From positions 1 to 23,463 of IMG/VR virus record IMGVR_UViG_3300044799_000902: a stretch of 23,463 nt of DNA. One strand, given 5' to 3'. Shown here one piece after another: positions 1-6,683 of the stretch (position 1 is the stretch's first letter; every line of letters starts with the position of its first letter). The position numbers and the translations under genes are program-made. This stretch comes from a virus. The notes under the pieces were generated by a model. It was not told the DNA's origin and made no database searches. It was given only the letters and a program-made list of their open reading frames with translations.

Positions 1-465
1 CTATCTCACCGCCTGAAACGTCAGGCTCATCAGGGCCGTGAAGACCCTTTTCTGGTCCAGGTGTCTGGGGTAATAGATCGTGTCGAACTCGACCTTGGAC
101 AGGCTCGCTATTCCGTCGCCCAGTTCTGCCCGGCTAAAAAAGTAGTCCGCGAACTCCACCAGCAGGTCCAGCAGGGCATCGACATCCGAGCCGATCTCGT
201 CGGCGACCCTCTGGTGCACGCCTATCCAGACTTCCACCTCCCAGGCGTTGTCGCTGTGGCTGGCCGGCTCGATGGAGACCGTCTTGGGCACGACAAAGAC
301 CTTGAGCAAAGAGGGCGAAGAGTCCTTGAACTGCTCCAGCTTCACGCGCGGGATCTGGTGTCGGCTGGCCGTGAAGGCCAGGCTCCAGGTCGTGCCGCCG
401 ACTTTATCGACTGGAGAGTTCAGTTCGGCGACGACGGCGTCTGCGATGTCTTTGATGGTGGACAT
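1..465 (-). CDS. Tail-terminator / tail-completion-like protein (154 aa)
   Basis: The protein probably caps the tail tube or forms part of the neck. This is inferred from gene order (capsid, connector, then this gene) and from a size and fold pattern typical of phage tail terminators: about 150 residues, an N-terminal helix (MSTIKDIADAVVAELN), then alternating strands and one long amphipathic helix (DALLDLLVEFADYFF). The end, YYPRHLDQKRVFTALMSLTF, looks like the terminal beta-strand pair of this class. I chose ATG at 465 rather than the longer open frame to 603, because the extra 46 residues are Arg/Gly/His-rich and overlap the upstream gene. With this start the gene overlaps its neighbour by 46 bases and has no strong Shine-Dalgarno, so translation is probably coupled. 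The stop TAG is the first codon of the window. No catalytic motif is visible. Confidence 0.6.
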   Translation of the reverse strand: MSTIKDIADAVVAELNSPVDKVGGTTWSLAFTASRHQIPRVKLEQFKDSSPSLLKVFVVPKTVSIEPASHSDNAWEVEVWIGVHQRVADEIGSDVDALLDLLVEFADYFFSRAELGDGIASLSKVEFDTIYYPRHLDQKRVFTALMSLTFQAVR

Positions 466-794
466 GGTTCGATAGCGTTCGCTTTGTTTTTCCAGAGCCC
501 CATGGCAAAGCCCAGTACGGCCAGGATGACCCCGGCGATGACGATCTGCGCCACGCCCTGAAGGATGGCGCCGCCGATTCTGGGTGCGTGGCGGGTCTTG
601 CATCCCTCTTCGATGCTCTGGACCTTTTCCTTCAGGCCCGGCTGGCCATCGCCGTAGAGCGTCTTTTCCACATCAGTAACCCGCTTGACCTGATCCTCGT
701 GGTGCACCTTCAGCTCGCGGAGATCCCCGAGCATCTCATCCTGCTTCTGGTCGATGGTGCATATCTTCTGGAGGATGATCTGGAGTTCGTTCAT
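420..794 (-). CDS. Coiled-coil protein with one C-terminal TM segment, XhlA/holin-like (124 aa)
   Basis: Residues 1-65 are strongly helical and charged (MNELQIILQKICTIDQKQDE, then RELKVHHEDQVKRVTDVEKT), with heptad-like spacing of hydrophobic residues that suggests a coiled coil. About residues 72-98 form one hydrophobic segment (GGAILQGVAQIVIAGVILAV), followed by a short basic and Ser/Pro-rich tail. A coiled coil followed by one membrane span is the layout of XhlA-type accessory holins, and also of some phage membrane proteins of unknown role. The position among head-tail connector genes is unusual for a lysis gene, and the only lysozyme-like gene is 21 kb away. Lysis is therefore only one possibility. 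ATG at 794 is the natural start. Confidence 0.7.
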   Translation of the reverse strand: MNELQIILQKICTIDQKQDEMLGDLRELKVHHEDQVKRVTDVEKTLYGDGQPGLKEKVQSIEEGCKTRHAPRIGGAILQGVAQIVIAGVILAVLGFAMGLWKNKANAIEPCPPSKTSQTPSSPN

Positions 795-813
795 GGACCT
801 TTCTCAAAATCCT

Positions 814-1200
814 TTAACTTTCCTCATCCACGCGGCGGGTGTGGATCCTCAACACCTTGCCCTGGACGTCGCAGGCCCGGAAACACGGCTCGTTGTCCAG
901 GCCGCCGACCTCAAAAATCTGGTAGCCGTCCTCTTGTGCTAATGTGATTCGGTCGCCCGGCTGGGGCTTGATTGCCGAGCCTTTTTGTGCAACAAATTCC
1001 AAGGCGGCGGCCTCCACGATCCAATCGATCTGAAGGTCCTCGTGGATCGCGCCGTCCTCGGTCTGAACCTCCGTCCGGCGATTGCCCGGCACGGCCACGA
1101 GCTCCACGGCCTCGTACCCGCGGCTATAGACGATCGTCAGGCCCCGAGAAGCCCTGGCTGCCGCGTGCAGGCCGAGCATTGCGTTGTGAAATTCCGTCAT
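814..1200 (-). CDS. Head-tail connector / head-closure-like protein (128 aa)
   Basis: A small beta-rich protein. The N-terminal part is helical (MTEFHNAMLGLHAAARASRG). The C-terminal part (GDRITLAQEDGYQIFEVGGL, then EPCFRACDVQGKVLRIHTRRV) has the pattern of phage head-closure proteins, in which a beta-barrel binds the portal-adaptor ring. Gene order supports this: it lies downstream of capsid and upstream of the tail-terminator-like gene. Its ATG overlaps the stop of the glycosyltransferase gene in an ATGA arrangement, indicating coupled translation. The assignment rests on size, context and overall pattern, with no diagnostic motif. A small tail-assembly role is an alternative. Confidence 0.6.
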   Translation of the reverse strand: MTEFHNAMLGLHAAARASRGLTIVYSRGYEAVELVAVPGNRRTEVQTEDGAIHEDLQIDWIVEAAALEFVAQKGSAIKPQPGDRITLAQEDGYQIFEVGGLDNEPCFRACDVQGKVLRIHTRRVDEES

Positions 1201-2087
1201 CGTCTTTCGCTCCCTGGCACGGGTACGGCTCGTGCCGTGGCCGGCTCACCGGCCGGGATCGTTTGCATGGCTGCCTGGGATTTCGATATCCACCAGGCCG
1301 GGTCGATGCCGCAGGCCCGGCAGATTTCCTGACACTCTGCTTCATCTGTGATTGGCTCGAAGTTCCGAATGCCGACGGGTTTTTCCCTCCCAACCGTCCA
1401 TGGGTGAAGATTTTCGGAGGTCTTGACATCGACGACATAAACCCCCGGTGTTGTCGAAGGGTCGAATAGGTCCAGGCCGAAGCCCGCCTTCTCCAGGTGC
1501 GCGCCGCTCAAAAGGTCCAGCTTGCGGTCGGCGTCGAAGGGCCAGACCTGCCAATCCACGGCATCCAGCATGACCCTCCCGAACACCCTGCCTGCCCCGC
1601 AAGGCGTCTTTTTGCCCAAATTGCCGGAAGGCAAAAACAGGCTGCTCCGCCACAGACCCATCCGCCCCGTCTCGGCATCCAGTATCCAGCAGCGGTCCGG
1701 TCCGAACCCGCCGATCCATCCCCGGCCAATCCGGCGGGCCGCGAAACGGACGTACTCGATGCTCAGAAAATCGTCGCTGCCGGCATAGATCACGGCCTTG
1801 ACATCTGAGCCTGTTTGACAAAACTCCCGCAGTGCGTCCAGGCCGGCCTGATGCTTTCGGGATATTGGAGATAAAGGGCGATTGGGCCAGCGGATCCACC
1901 GAATGCCGGCTGCATCACAGACCGGACTGATCGCCTGGGCATCTTCGGGGCTGAGCACCGCCAGGGTTGTCAGGCGGCATTCCCCGGACATTTCCATCCG
2001 GGCCGCCAGCTCGGCGATGTGGGCCAGGCTGCGGCGAACGATCTCGTGCCGCCCGTGAACAACCGTCAAGTAAGCTAGTTCCAGCAT
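1197..2087 (-). CDS. GT2-like glycosyltransferase (296 aa)
   Basis: Predicted to transfer a sugar from a nucleotide-sugar donor. The N-terminus (MLELAYLTVVHGRHEIVRRS) is the first beta-strand and helix of a GT-A fold. An acidic pair sits in YAGSDDFLS (D105-D106), where family 2 enzymes hold the metal and donor. Downstream, GAGRVFGRVMLDAVDWQVWP and the DADRKLD segment resemble an acceptor-site region. I prefer ATG at 2087; the longer frame starts with TTG at 2105. The gene follows the capsid gene after a 3-prime hairpin, so it may be co-transcribed with capsid and glycosylate a virion protein, although DNA or cell-surface sugars are also possible acceptors. Its 3-prime end contains one copy of a 31-bp palindromic repeat (1212-1242), which encodes the C-terminal TARAVPVPG segment. 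Confidence 0.6.
   Translation of the reverse strand: MLELAYLTVVHGRHEIVRRSLAHIAELAARMEMSGECRLTTLAVLSPEDAQAISPVCDAAGIRWIRWPNRPLSPISRKHQAGLDALREFCQTGSDVKAVIYAGSDDFLSIEYVRFAARRIGRGWIGGFGPDRCWILDAETGRMGLWRSSLFLPSGNLGKKTPCGAGRVFGRVMLDAVDWQVWPFDADRKLDLLSGAHLEKAGFGLDLFDPSTTPGVYVVDVKTSENLHPWTVGREKPVGIRNFEPITDEAECQEICRACGIDPAWWISKSQAAMQTIPAGEPATARAVPVPGSERR
1212..1242 (+). repeat. 31-bp palindromic interspersed repeat, copy 1
   Basis: This 31-base stretch begins CCCTGGCACGGG and ends CGTGCCGTGGCC. It recurs at 19920-19950 in reverse complement with a single mismatch (base 16). The core is an inverted repeat, GGCACG and CGTGCC around a 9-base loop. This copy lies inside the 3-prime end of the glycosyltransferase gene, and the other lies inside an unrelated gene. 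The flanks diverge quickly, which points to an inserted mobile palindrome or a conserved binding site rather than a gene duplication. Confidence 0.85.
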
Positions 2088-2128
2088 CTTTCTCGAATTT
2101 CTCAAAATCTTTCAGCCCCCGCCGGCCA

Positions 2129-2159
2129 GGGTCCCCCTTTCGGTTGGTCAGGAGGACCC
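2129..2159 (-). promoter_or_regulatory. GC-rich hairpin downstream of major capsid gene
   Basis: In the 104 bases between the capsid stop and the next gene start, the plus-strand arms GGGTCCCCC (2129-2137) and GGAGGACCC (2151-2159) pair over 9 positions. In minus-strand RNA one of these pairs is a G-U wobble, and the loop is 13 nt. No U-tract follows, so this is not a standard intrinsic terminator. It could protect the 3-prime end of capsid mRNA or partially attenuate transcription into the late genes downstream. Confidence 0.5.
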
Positions 2160-2191
2160 CGGCCCTACATTCAGCGCTTTCGCGTGGGTTA

Positions 2192-3133
2192 TTAACTTTC
2201 TTCCGGTTCCGCTTCCAGCAGCGTCTCGGTGTCTGTGATCCCCAGCGTGGGATGGATCTGCACCTTTTGTACGTTTTCCGGCAAAGGTGCTTCTTGGCCG
2301 GTCGGCGTGGTCGCCGTCCGGTGGGACTGAATCTGACCCCAGGACCGATACGACATGAAGCATCCATCCGGCATGATGCCGTACCGCTGGGCGAACAGCA
2401 CGATGGCCCTGGTGACCAGGGCGTCCGTGGCGTCGTGGCCGCTGTCGGCCGTGATGTTGGCGATCCGCACGATCGACTTGGCGTTGGTGATCTGGAGGCC
2501 CGCCCAACCCTCGATCTTCTGGGCCTTGCCCAGGTAGGGCTTGCCCTCGCCGTCGTAGAGCTGGGTCTGGAAGATCTCGCCTTCCTCGATCCGGCCTTCC
2601 TTGCCCCAGGGCACGCAGACGTCCTGGATGCCGGTCCGCACCAGATAGATGCTGCTTCCGGTCCCTGCGGACGAGCCGGTGGCGTCCACGACGCCCTCGC
2701 TGTCGGCGTAGGGGAACAGGCTGGCCATGCCGGGGAAGCCGTCGGCATTGGCCAAGGTGCCATCGTAAACCTGCCGTTGCCAGGCCTTGAAGGCCGCCAA
2801 CAGGTGATCGCTCTGAAGCTGACGGACTGGATCGCCCCAGTTGATGCCGCTCAGGGCCGCGTTGTCGGCATCCCAGGAGGCATCCAGGTACTTGCAGGCC
2901 ACCGTGCGATTGACGTACACGCCGGAAGTCCGGGTGCGCCCGCTGTTGATGGCGCGGAACCCGGCGGTGGGCAGGGCCGTGCAGACCAGCGTGTCGTAGC
3001 TGATCTTGGGCACGGGCGAGGCCGCGAAGAAGTCCAACTCCGGGATCGACTTGGCGATCTCGGAAATGATGCCGACGATCTCCTCGCTGGAGTTGATCGC
3101 GATGACGTCGGCGGAAGTGATGCGCTCTGCCAT
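2192..3133 (-). CDS. Major capsid protein (313 aa)
   Basis: Predicted shell protein of the head. It follows portal and prohead protease/scaffold in the canonical order, and its size suits an HK97-fold capsid protein. The N-terminal helix (DVIAINSSEEIVGIISEIAK) is followed by a segment containing SWDADNAALSGINWGDPVRQ and then beta-rich parts (GEIFQTQLYDGEGKPYLGKA and IEGWAGLQITNAKSIVRIAN). The last of these resembles the strand-rich region found in capsid proteins of prophages with lambda-type portals. A clear AAGGAG lies 7 bases before ATG 3133. Hairpins lie on both sides of the gene, as is common where capsid is expressed more strongly than its neighbours. No protease cleavage site can be assigned by eye. 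Confidence 0.82.
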   Translation of the reverse strand: MAERITSADVIAINSSEEIVGIISEIAKSIPELDFFAASPVPKISYDTLVCTALPTAGFRAINSGRTRTSGVYVNRTVACKYLDASWDADNAALSGINWGDPVRQLQSDHLLAAFKAWQRQVYDGTLANADGFPGMASLFPYADSEGVVDATGSSAGTGSSIYLVRTGIQDVCVPWGKEGRIEEGEIFQTQLYDGEGKPYLGKAQKIEGWAGLQITNAKSIVRIANITADSGHDATDALVTRAIVLFAQRYGIMPDGCFMSYRSWGQIQSHRTATTPTGQEAPLPENVQKVQIHPTLGITDTETLLEAEPEES

Positions 3134-3162
3134 GATCGGCTCCTTGTCTTTTTTGCTTTTTC

Positions 3163-3187
3163 ACACAGAGACGCCATGCCTCTGTGT
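3163..3187 (-). promoter_or_regulatory. Perfect 8-bp hairpin in the capsid 5-prime leader
   Basis: ACACAGAG (3163-3170) and CTCTGTGT (3180-3187) form a perfect stem with a 9-base loop, in the 68 bases between the protease/scaffold stop and the capsid start. On the minus strand an A-rich stretch and the AAGGAG ribosome site follow it. There is no U-run, so a leader stabiliser, an RNase processing site or a translation-control element is more likely than a terminator. Confidence 0.5.
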
Positions 3188-3201
3188 CGCATCTTCAGCT
3201 T

Positions 3202-3759
3202 TTACTGCGCCTTCTTGGCCCGCAACTTCATGACCCGCCGGGCTCGGGCCTCGCCCTCGGCGCCGCCGCCGAAGGCCTCGACGAGCGCGGCGAACTTTTC
3301 AGCCGTTTTGTCCGCCTCCTCGTCCGCCGGGGTTCGGCCGGCGCTCAGAGGAGAAGCTTCTCCGCCGCCGGCCTGGGCCAGGCGATGGCGAAGCTCGGCG
3401 TTCTCGGCCGATAAGACCTTGGCGTGCTCGGCCTGGGCTTGTTCGAATGTCAGGCCCGCGGCGAACCACTCGCCGCCCCTGGCGCCGAAGGCCTCGACGA
3501 ACTTCCTGCACTCGGCGCGGTCCGCCGGGATTGCCGCTTCAACGGCCTTGGGCTCGGCCTTGGCCTCGACGGGTGGTGCTACTGCCGCTTCGACGGATCC
3601 AGGGGCTTCTTTGCCCTCGACTTTGATAGCCGGATCCTTGGCGGGTTGAGACTTTGCCGCTTCCACAGTCCCGGGGGATTCCGGGGCTTTGGCGGGGTCC
3701 TGCTTGGATGCTTCCACGGCCGCCGATGCGGCGGCCTCCGCTGGGGGTATCTGTGTCAT
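3202..3759 (-). CDS. Internal in-frame start: scaffold protein alone (185 aa)
   Basis: Inside the protease/scaffold gene the minus strand reads AGGAG (3773-3769), then ATGAAGATC, then ATG at 3759, in frame. The distance of 9 bases suits ribosome entry at 3759; ATG 3768 is too close to the same site. The product would begin MTQIPPAEAAASAAVEASK, exactly where the low-complexity scaffold half begins. This mirrors lambda, where the scaffold Nu3 is made from an internal start within the protease gene C. The start is inferred from sequence and not proven. Confidence 0.55.
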   Translation of the reverse strand: MTQIPPAEAAASAAVEASKQDPAKAPESPGTVEAAKSQPAKDPAIKVEGKEAPGSVEAAVAPPVEAKAEPKAVEAAIPADRAECRKFVEAFGARGGEWFAAGLTFEQAQAEHAKVLSAENAELRHRLAQAGGGEASPLSAGRTPADEEADKTAEKFAALVEAFGGGAEGEARARRVMKLRAKKAQ

Positions 3760-4611
3760 GATCTTCATCTCCTGAATGATCCTTTTTGCTCGTTCTGCGC
3801 CTCCGTGGGCGCAAAACTCGCTGACTGTGTTCATGTCGGCCCCGTAAGGGCAGATTGCCACGCCGCGCAAATGCCATTGCCGAAAGACCGCCAACGGCCC
3901 CTGAAAGACCTGTCCGTTGACCTCCGTCGTCTGCCCCGCGGGGATATCCTCGATGACCAGATTTTCAAAGGAACTGAGGATCGACGCCTCGTAGGGCACG
4001 CCGGCCTTGGCCTTCTCGATGATCTCCGTCGCCCGGTCGTTATCCTTGAAAGGCACCAGGGCCCCGTGCAGCACGAGTCCCTCATCCTCCGAGATCATCA
4101 CCCGGTTGAAATATCCCACGATCTCCTTCATGTCGTGGAGGTAATCGATGGGCATGCGCTCCTTGTGCATCAGCAGGCCGTCCATGTCCCGGACGAACGG
4201 ACCCCAGAACCAATGATGAGCCATGCCCGGCGTGGCCGCGACGATGCGAACGGGGGCCGACTTGGCCTTTTCGCCGTTGTCGCCCAGGGCGAAATCCGCC
4301 GCGAAGCAAAGGACTTCTCGGGGCAATTCCTCTTCCTGGGAAAGATGATGTTCGACGGCCTTTTTCCCTCCCGTGGCCGGCTCGAAACGGATGGGCTTGC
4401 ACCCGTGCTTTTTCAGCCAGGCGCGAGCCTCGGCCACGGTCCATCGGGAGGAATCGAACCGAATGGCCTGTTCGACTGTCGGGCCATCGGGATTGGATTT
4501 CAGAGGTCCGCCGAGCGCTCGGACGCCCTCATCATTTCCCCAGAGTTGCACGATACGAACAAACTCATCCGGTTCCCGAAGCCGGGCCGCGTGTTCATTG
4601 GCATAAGGCAT
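3202..4611 (-). CDS. Prohead protease with C-terminal scaffold domain (469 aa)
   Basis: Predicted to mature the procapsid and provide scaffold. Residues 1-90 include a helical module (SSRWTVAEARAWLKKHG). Residues about 95-225 carry the protease pattern: PIDYLHDMKEIVGYF with candidate His159, then EDEGLVLHG, and GVPYEASI with candidate Ser210. The remainder, from about 285, is Ala/Pro/Glu/Lys-rich (AAASAAVEASKQDPAKAPES) and ends in a predicted coiled coil (AEHAKVLSAENAELRHRLAQ) and a basic tail, as in phage scaffolds. The start at 4611 has AGGAG 8 bases upstream, and this site includes the portal stop TAG. A second in-frame start at 3759 probably yields scaffold alone. Family: caudoviral prohead serine proteases; the catalytic assignment is from pattern only. 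Confidence 0.82.
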   Translation of the reverse strand: MPYANEHAARLREPDEFVRIVQLWGNDEGVRALGGPLKSNPDGPTVEQAIRFDSSRWTVAEARAWLKKHGCKPIRFEPATGGKKAVEHHLSQEEELPREVLCFAADFALGDNGEKAKSAPVRIVAATPGMAHHWFWGPFVRDMDGLLMHKERMPIDYLHDMKEIVGYFNRVMISEDEGLVLHGALVPFKDNDRATEIIEKAKAGVPYEASILSSFENLVIEDIPAGQTTEVNGQVFQGPLAVFRQWHLRGVAICPYGADMNTVSEFCAHGGAERAKRIIQEMKIMTQIPPAEAAASAAVEASKQDPAKAPESPGTVEAAKSQPAKDPAIKVEGKEAPGSVEAAVAPPVEAKAEPKAVEAAIPADRAECRKFVEAFGARGGEWFAAGLTFEQAQAEHAKVLSAENAELRHRLAQAGGGEASPLSAGRTPADEEADKTAEKFAALVEAFGGGAEGEARARRVMKLRAKKAQ

Positions 4612-4622
4612 CGGTTGTTCTC

Positions 4623-6248
4623 CTAAGCGTTTTCGTCGCTTTTTCCTTCCTTGTCCGTGACGCCCGGTGCTTTTGACGAAGAAGGCCGCGGCAGGGGCGG
4701 CAGGCCCAGTGTGGCTCGCTGCTCATTGATCCATTTCTCAAATGCCATCCGCTCTTCGGCGATCTCGTAGGCGTCCTGGCCGCTGCGGCGGGCGGCGCGG
4801 ACCTCGCTGTCCAGGTTGTAGGAAATGGCCAGCGTGTCGCCCTTGATGTCGCGGAGCTTGTCCGTCCAGGGCATCCCGGCGGGGATCCACTCCCAGTCCA
4901 GATCGTCCACCGTCCTGCCCGCCGGCAGCATCATCGAGCCGTTCAGCACCATCAGCCGCACTCGCCAGGCGACCCACTCGTCCATGAGCTGCTGGTTGTC
5001 CTCGCGCTTGGCCTTGGCGGAGTTCTCGTATTTTGTGATGTCCGCCTTCTGGCCGTAGTAATTGGTCTTGCTGGAGTCGTAGAAGCTGTAAGGGATGTCC
5101 AGGGCCTTCAGCGAGATGTCGGTGGTGAACTGCATCGCCGCCAGCAGCTCGCTCTCGGGTGTGTTGGTGGTGAGGAATCCCGCCCGGTCCTGGCCTTCCA
5201 GTTCCAGCTTGAACGGACCGGCCCCCGGGTCCACCTCGTACCGTTCGGTGTCCTTGGCGGTCCCTTCCCCGCCCTCTTCGCCTTCCTCGGCTTCTTCTGT
5301 GGGAGTGCCGGTCTGAGACGTGCCCCAGCCCGCGTGCTCCTCCAGCTTCTCGCGGTAGATCACCAGACCGAACATCTGGGCGACCTTGGCCTTGGCCATC
5401 GCCAGGTCGATGCCCTCGTAGATGTCCTTCAGCGTGTTCAGCGCCGGGGCCAGGGGCGTGATGCCCCTCACCTGGTCCACGCGGTAGGTCGTGTCCCAAT
5501 AAGCGTGCAGCCAGAAGTTTTTGACCGGTATGATCCGCTCGAAGGAGTAGCCGGTGCCATCGGAGTTCCGCTTGCAGACGCACGCCGCATCCATCCGGCC
5601 CCAGGTGTTGCAGGCGATGCCCTCGACGAAATCTTCCGGCTTATAGCCCGTCCCGATCGGCAGGCCGCCGGTGGGCGTGCGGACGCGGTCGCCTTCAATG
5701 AGTTGGATCGCCCCGCCGGCCAGCTTCGCCCAGAGGATGTCACCGTCCAGGACCCGCCGGGCCTCGGAGACCCGCATGGCCTTGGCCAGGTTCCATCGCC
5801 CGGCCACGTCGAAGTTTTTCCGCAGGCTCGCCTCGGCAATCCTCGCCTCCAGCAGGTCGTCCAGCTTCGAGTCGCCTGTACGGGCCTGGAAGCTGAATCG
5901 CGACACGTAGTCCAGGTGGCAGCGGATCATCCACGCGGCGGTGCAGTAGTTTCGGATGACGTCCCGAGCCGTGCCGATGAGCCGCTTGCGCTTGGCCGAA
6001 GGTAGAATCTTCTCCTCGGAAGAGGTCAAAGGAATGGTCGGGCGGCGGCGCGTGGAATCCTCGGCGGCGTCGTAGCCGAAGGCCCTTTTGTCCGAGTGTC
6101 CCTCCCGACTACGGCGAATCCGGCCCCCAACGGCGGCCCTGGCCTGCCGGGCGAGCTGAATCATCTCATCCGTCCCGGCCGTCCCGGCAAGCCGGGCGAA
6201 CTGGCGTGCTTGAGATTTCCTGCGTCGCACGATGGTCTTGGTCGTCAT
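4623..6248 (-). CDS. Portal protein, lambda family (541 aa)
   Basis: Forms the dodecameric ring through which DNA enters and leaves the head. The length and features fit the lambda gpB-type portal family: an Arg-rich N-terminus (TIVRRRKSQARQFARLAG), the early helical region SAKRKRLIGTARDVIRNYCT, the segment IQLIEGDRVRTP, the wing region YWDTTYRVDQVRGITPLAPA followed by LNTLKDIYEGIDLAMAKAKV, and the C-terminal helices near YENSAKAKREDNQQLMDEWV. An acidic Glu/Gly-rich loop lies near residues 315-330. Its ATG overlaps the stop of the gpW-like gene in an ATGA arrangement, as expected for a coupled head operon. The C-terminus (SSSKAPGVTDKEGKSDENA) is polar and likely disordered. Confidence 0.9.
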   Translation of the reverse strand: MTTKTIVRRRKSQARQFARLAGTAGTDEMIQLARQARAAVGGRIRRSREGHSDKRAFGYDAAEDSTRRRPTIPLTSSEEKILPSAKRKRLIGTARDVIRNYCTAAWMIRCHLDYVSRFSFQARTGDSKLDDLLEARIAEASLRKNFDVAGRWNLAKAMRVSEARRVLDGDILWAKLAGGAIQLIEGDRVRTPTGGLPIGTGYKPEDFVEGIACNTWGRMDAACVCKRNSDGTGYSFERIIPVKNFWLHAYWDTTYRVDQVRGITPLAPALNTLKDIYEGIDLAMAKAKVAQMFGLVIYREKLEEHAGWGTSQTGTPTEEAEEGEEGGEGTAKDTERYEVDPGAGPFKLELEGQDRAGFLTTNTPESELLAAMQFTTDISLKALDIPYSFYDSSKTNYYGQKADITKYENSAKAKREDNQQLMDEWVAWRVRLMVLNGSMMLPAGRTVDDLDWEWIPAGMPWTDKLRDIKGDTLAISYNLDSEVRAARRSGQDAYEIAEERMAFEKWINEQRATLGLPPLPRPSSSKAPGVTDKEGKSDENA

Positions 6249-6460
6249 GTCGGCTTTCGGTCCAGGCGGATCGTGGAGATCGTCGGGGCCTTTCCGCCTT
6301 CCTTCAGGACGCGCGCTCGCCAGAACTCGTACTTTTTCTCCAGGTCCGCGTAGGTGACGTCCTGGCCATCGATGTTGATGCGCTCCACCCCGGCGTTCTG
6401 CTCCAGGAGCGTCTCGTACTTTTCAAGCATCCGCTGGGCGAATGTTTTTGCCACGGCCAT
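6245..6460 (-). CDS. gpW-like head-to-tail joining protein (71 aa)
   Basis: Lambda gpW (68 aa) sits between large terminase and portal, and this gene has the same place and size. The sequence MAVAKTFAQRMLEKYETLLE is an amphipathic helix; it is followed by INIDGQDVTYADLEKKYEFW, a beta-hairpin leading into a second helix, as in the gpW family. I chose ATG 6460 because it gives the family length. An in-frame ATG at 6529 would add 23 residues (MNKARRIVHDDLAGF and so on) but has no properly spaced ribosome site. The end overlaps the portal start by 4 bases. Function is inferred from context and fold pattern. Confidence 0.7.
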   Translation of the reverse strand: MAVAKTFAQRMLEKYETLLEQNAGVERINIDGQDVTYADLEKKYEFWRARVLKEGGKAPTISTIRLDRKPT

Positions 6461-6540
6461 GGTTTTGTCCGTTCGCCCAAGAGAAAAGCCCGCCAGATCG
6501 TCGTGCACGATTCGACGGGCTTTGTTCATCTCACCAAGAC

Positions 6541-6556
6541 CGGCCCTGCCGGGCCG
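6541..6556 (-). promoter_or_regulatory. GC-only hairpin upstream of gpW-like gene
   Basis: CGGCCC (6541-6546) and GGGCCG (6551-6556) form a 6-bp all-GC stem with a 4-base loop, just upstream of the first possible gpW start. It has no U-tract. It could separate the zinc-protein gene from the portal operon or shape the leader. The rest of the roughly 220-base gap to the zinc-protein gene holds the AT-rich hairpin at 6630-6663 and no other gene that I can support. Confidence 0.35.
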
Positions 6557-6629
6557 TCCCCTGGGCGGTATTCAGTTTTTTACTTCACGATGGAATTCTG
6601 CGCGATAACTTTCTTGAGTGGCAAGGGTC

Positions 6630-6663
6630 AAAAAAAGAAAATACTACGTTTTGTAATATTTTC
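6630..6663 (-). terminator. AT-rich hairpin followed by seven T (minus strand), terminator-like
   Basis: On the minus strand the arms GAAAATATTA and TAGTATTTTC pair over 9 of 10 positions around a 7-base loop, followed immediately by seven T residues. This lies 21 bases after the stop of the zinc-protein gene, where a terminator or attenuator would be expected. The stem is unusually AT-rich for an intrinsic terminator in such a GC-rich genome, so termination may be weak. The same stretch could instead be an AT-rich regulatory or protein-binding site. Confidence 0.5.
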
Positions 6664-6683
6664 TTTTCTCGTCCCGGGGCCGG

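Noticed and set aside
1967-3649. 560-codon plus-strand open frame opposite the capsid and scaffold genes
   Set aside because: It spans several minus-strand genes and their gaps and is low-complexity; long shadows are frequent in this GC-rich sequence.
4446-4460. tRNA T-arm-like GGTTCGATTCC on the minus strand
   Set aside because: It lies inside the conserved protease N-terminal coding region and I find no matching acceptor stem, D-arm or anticodon arm around it.
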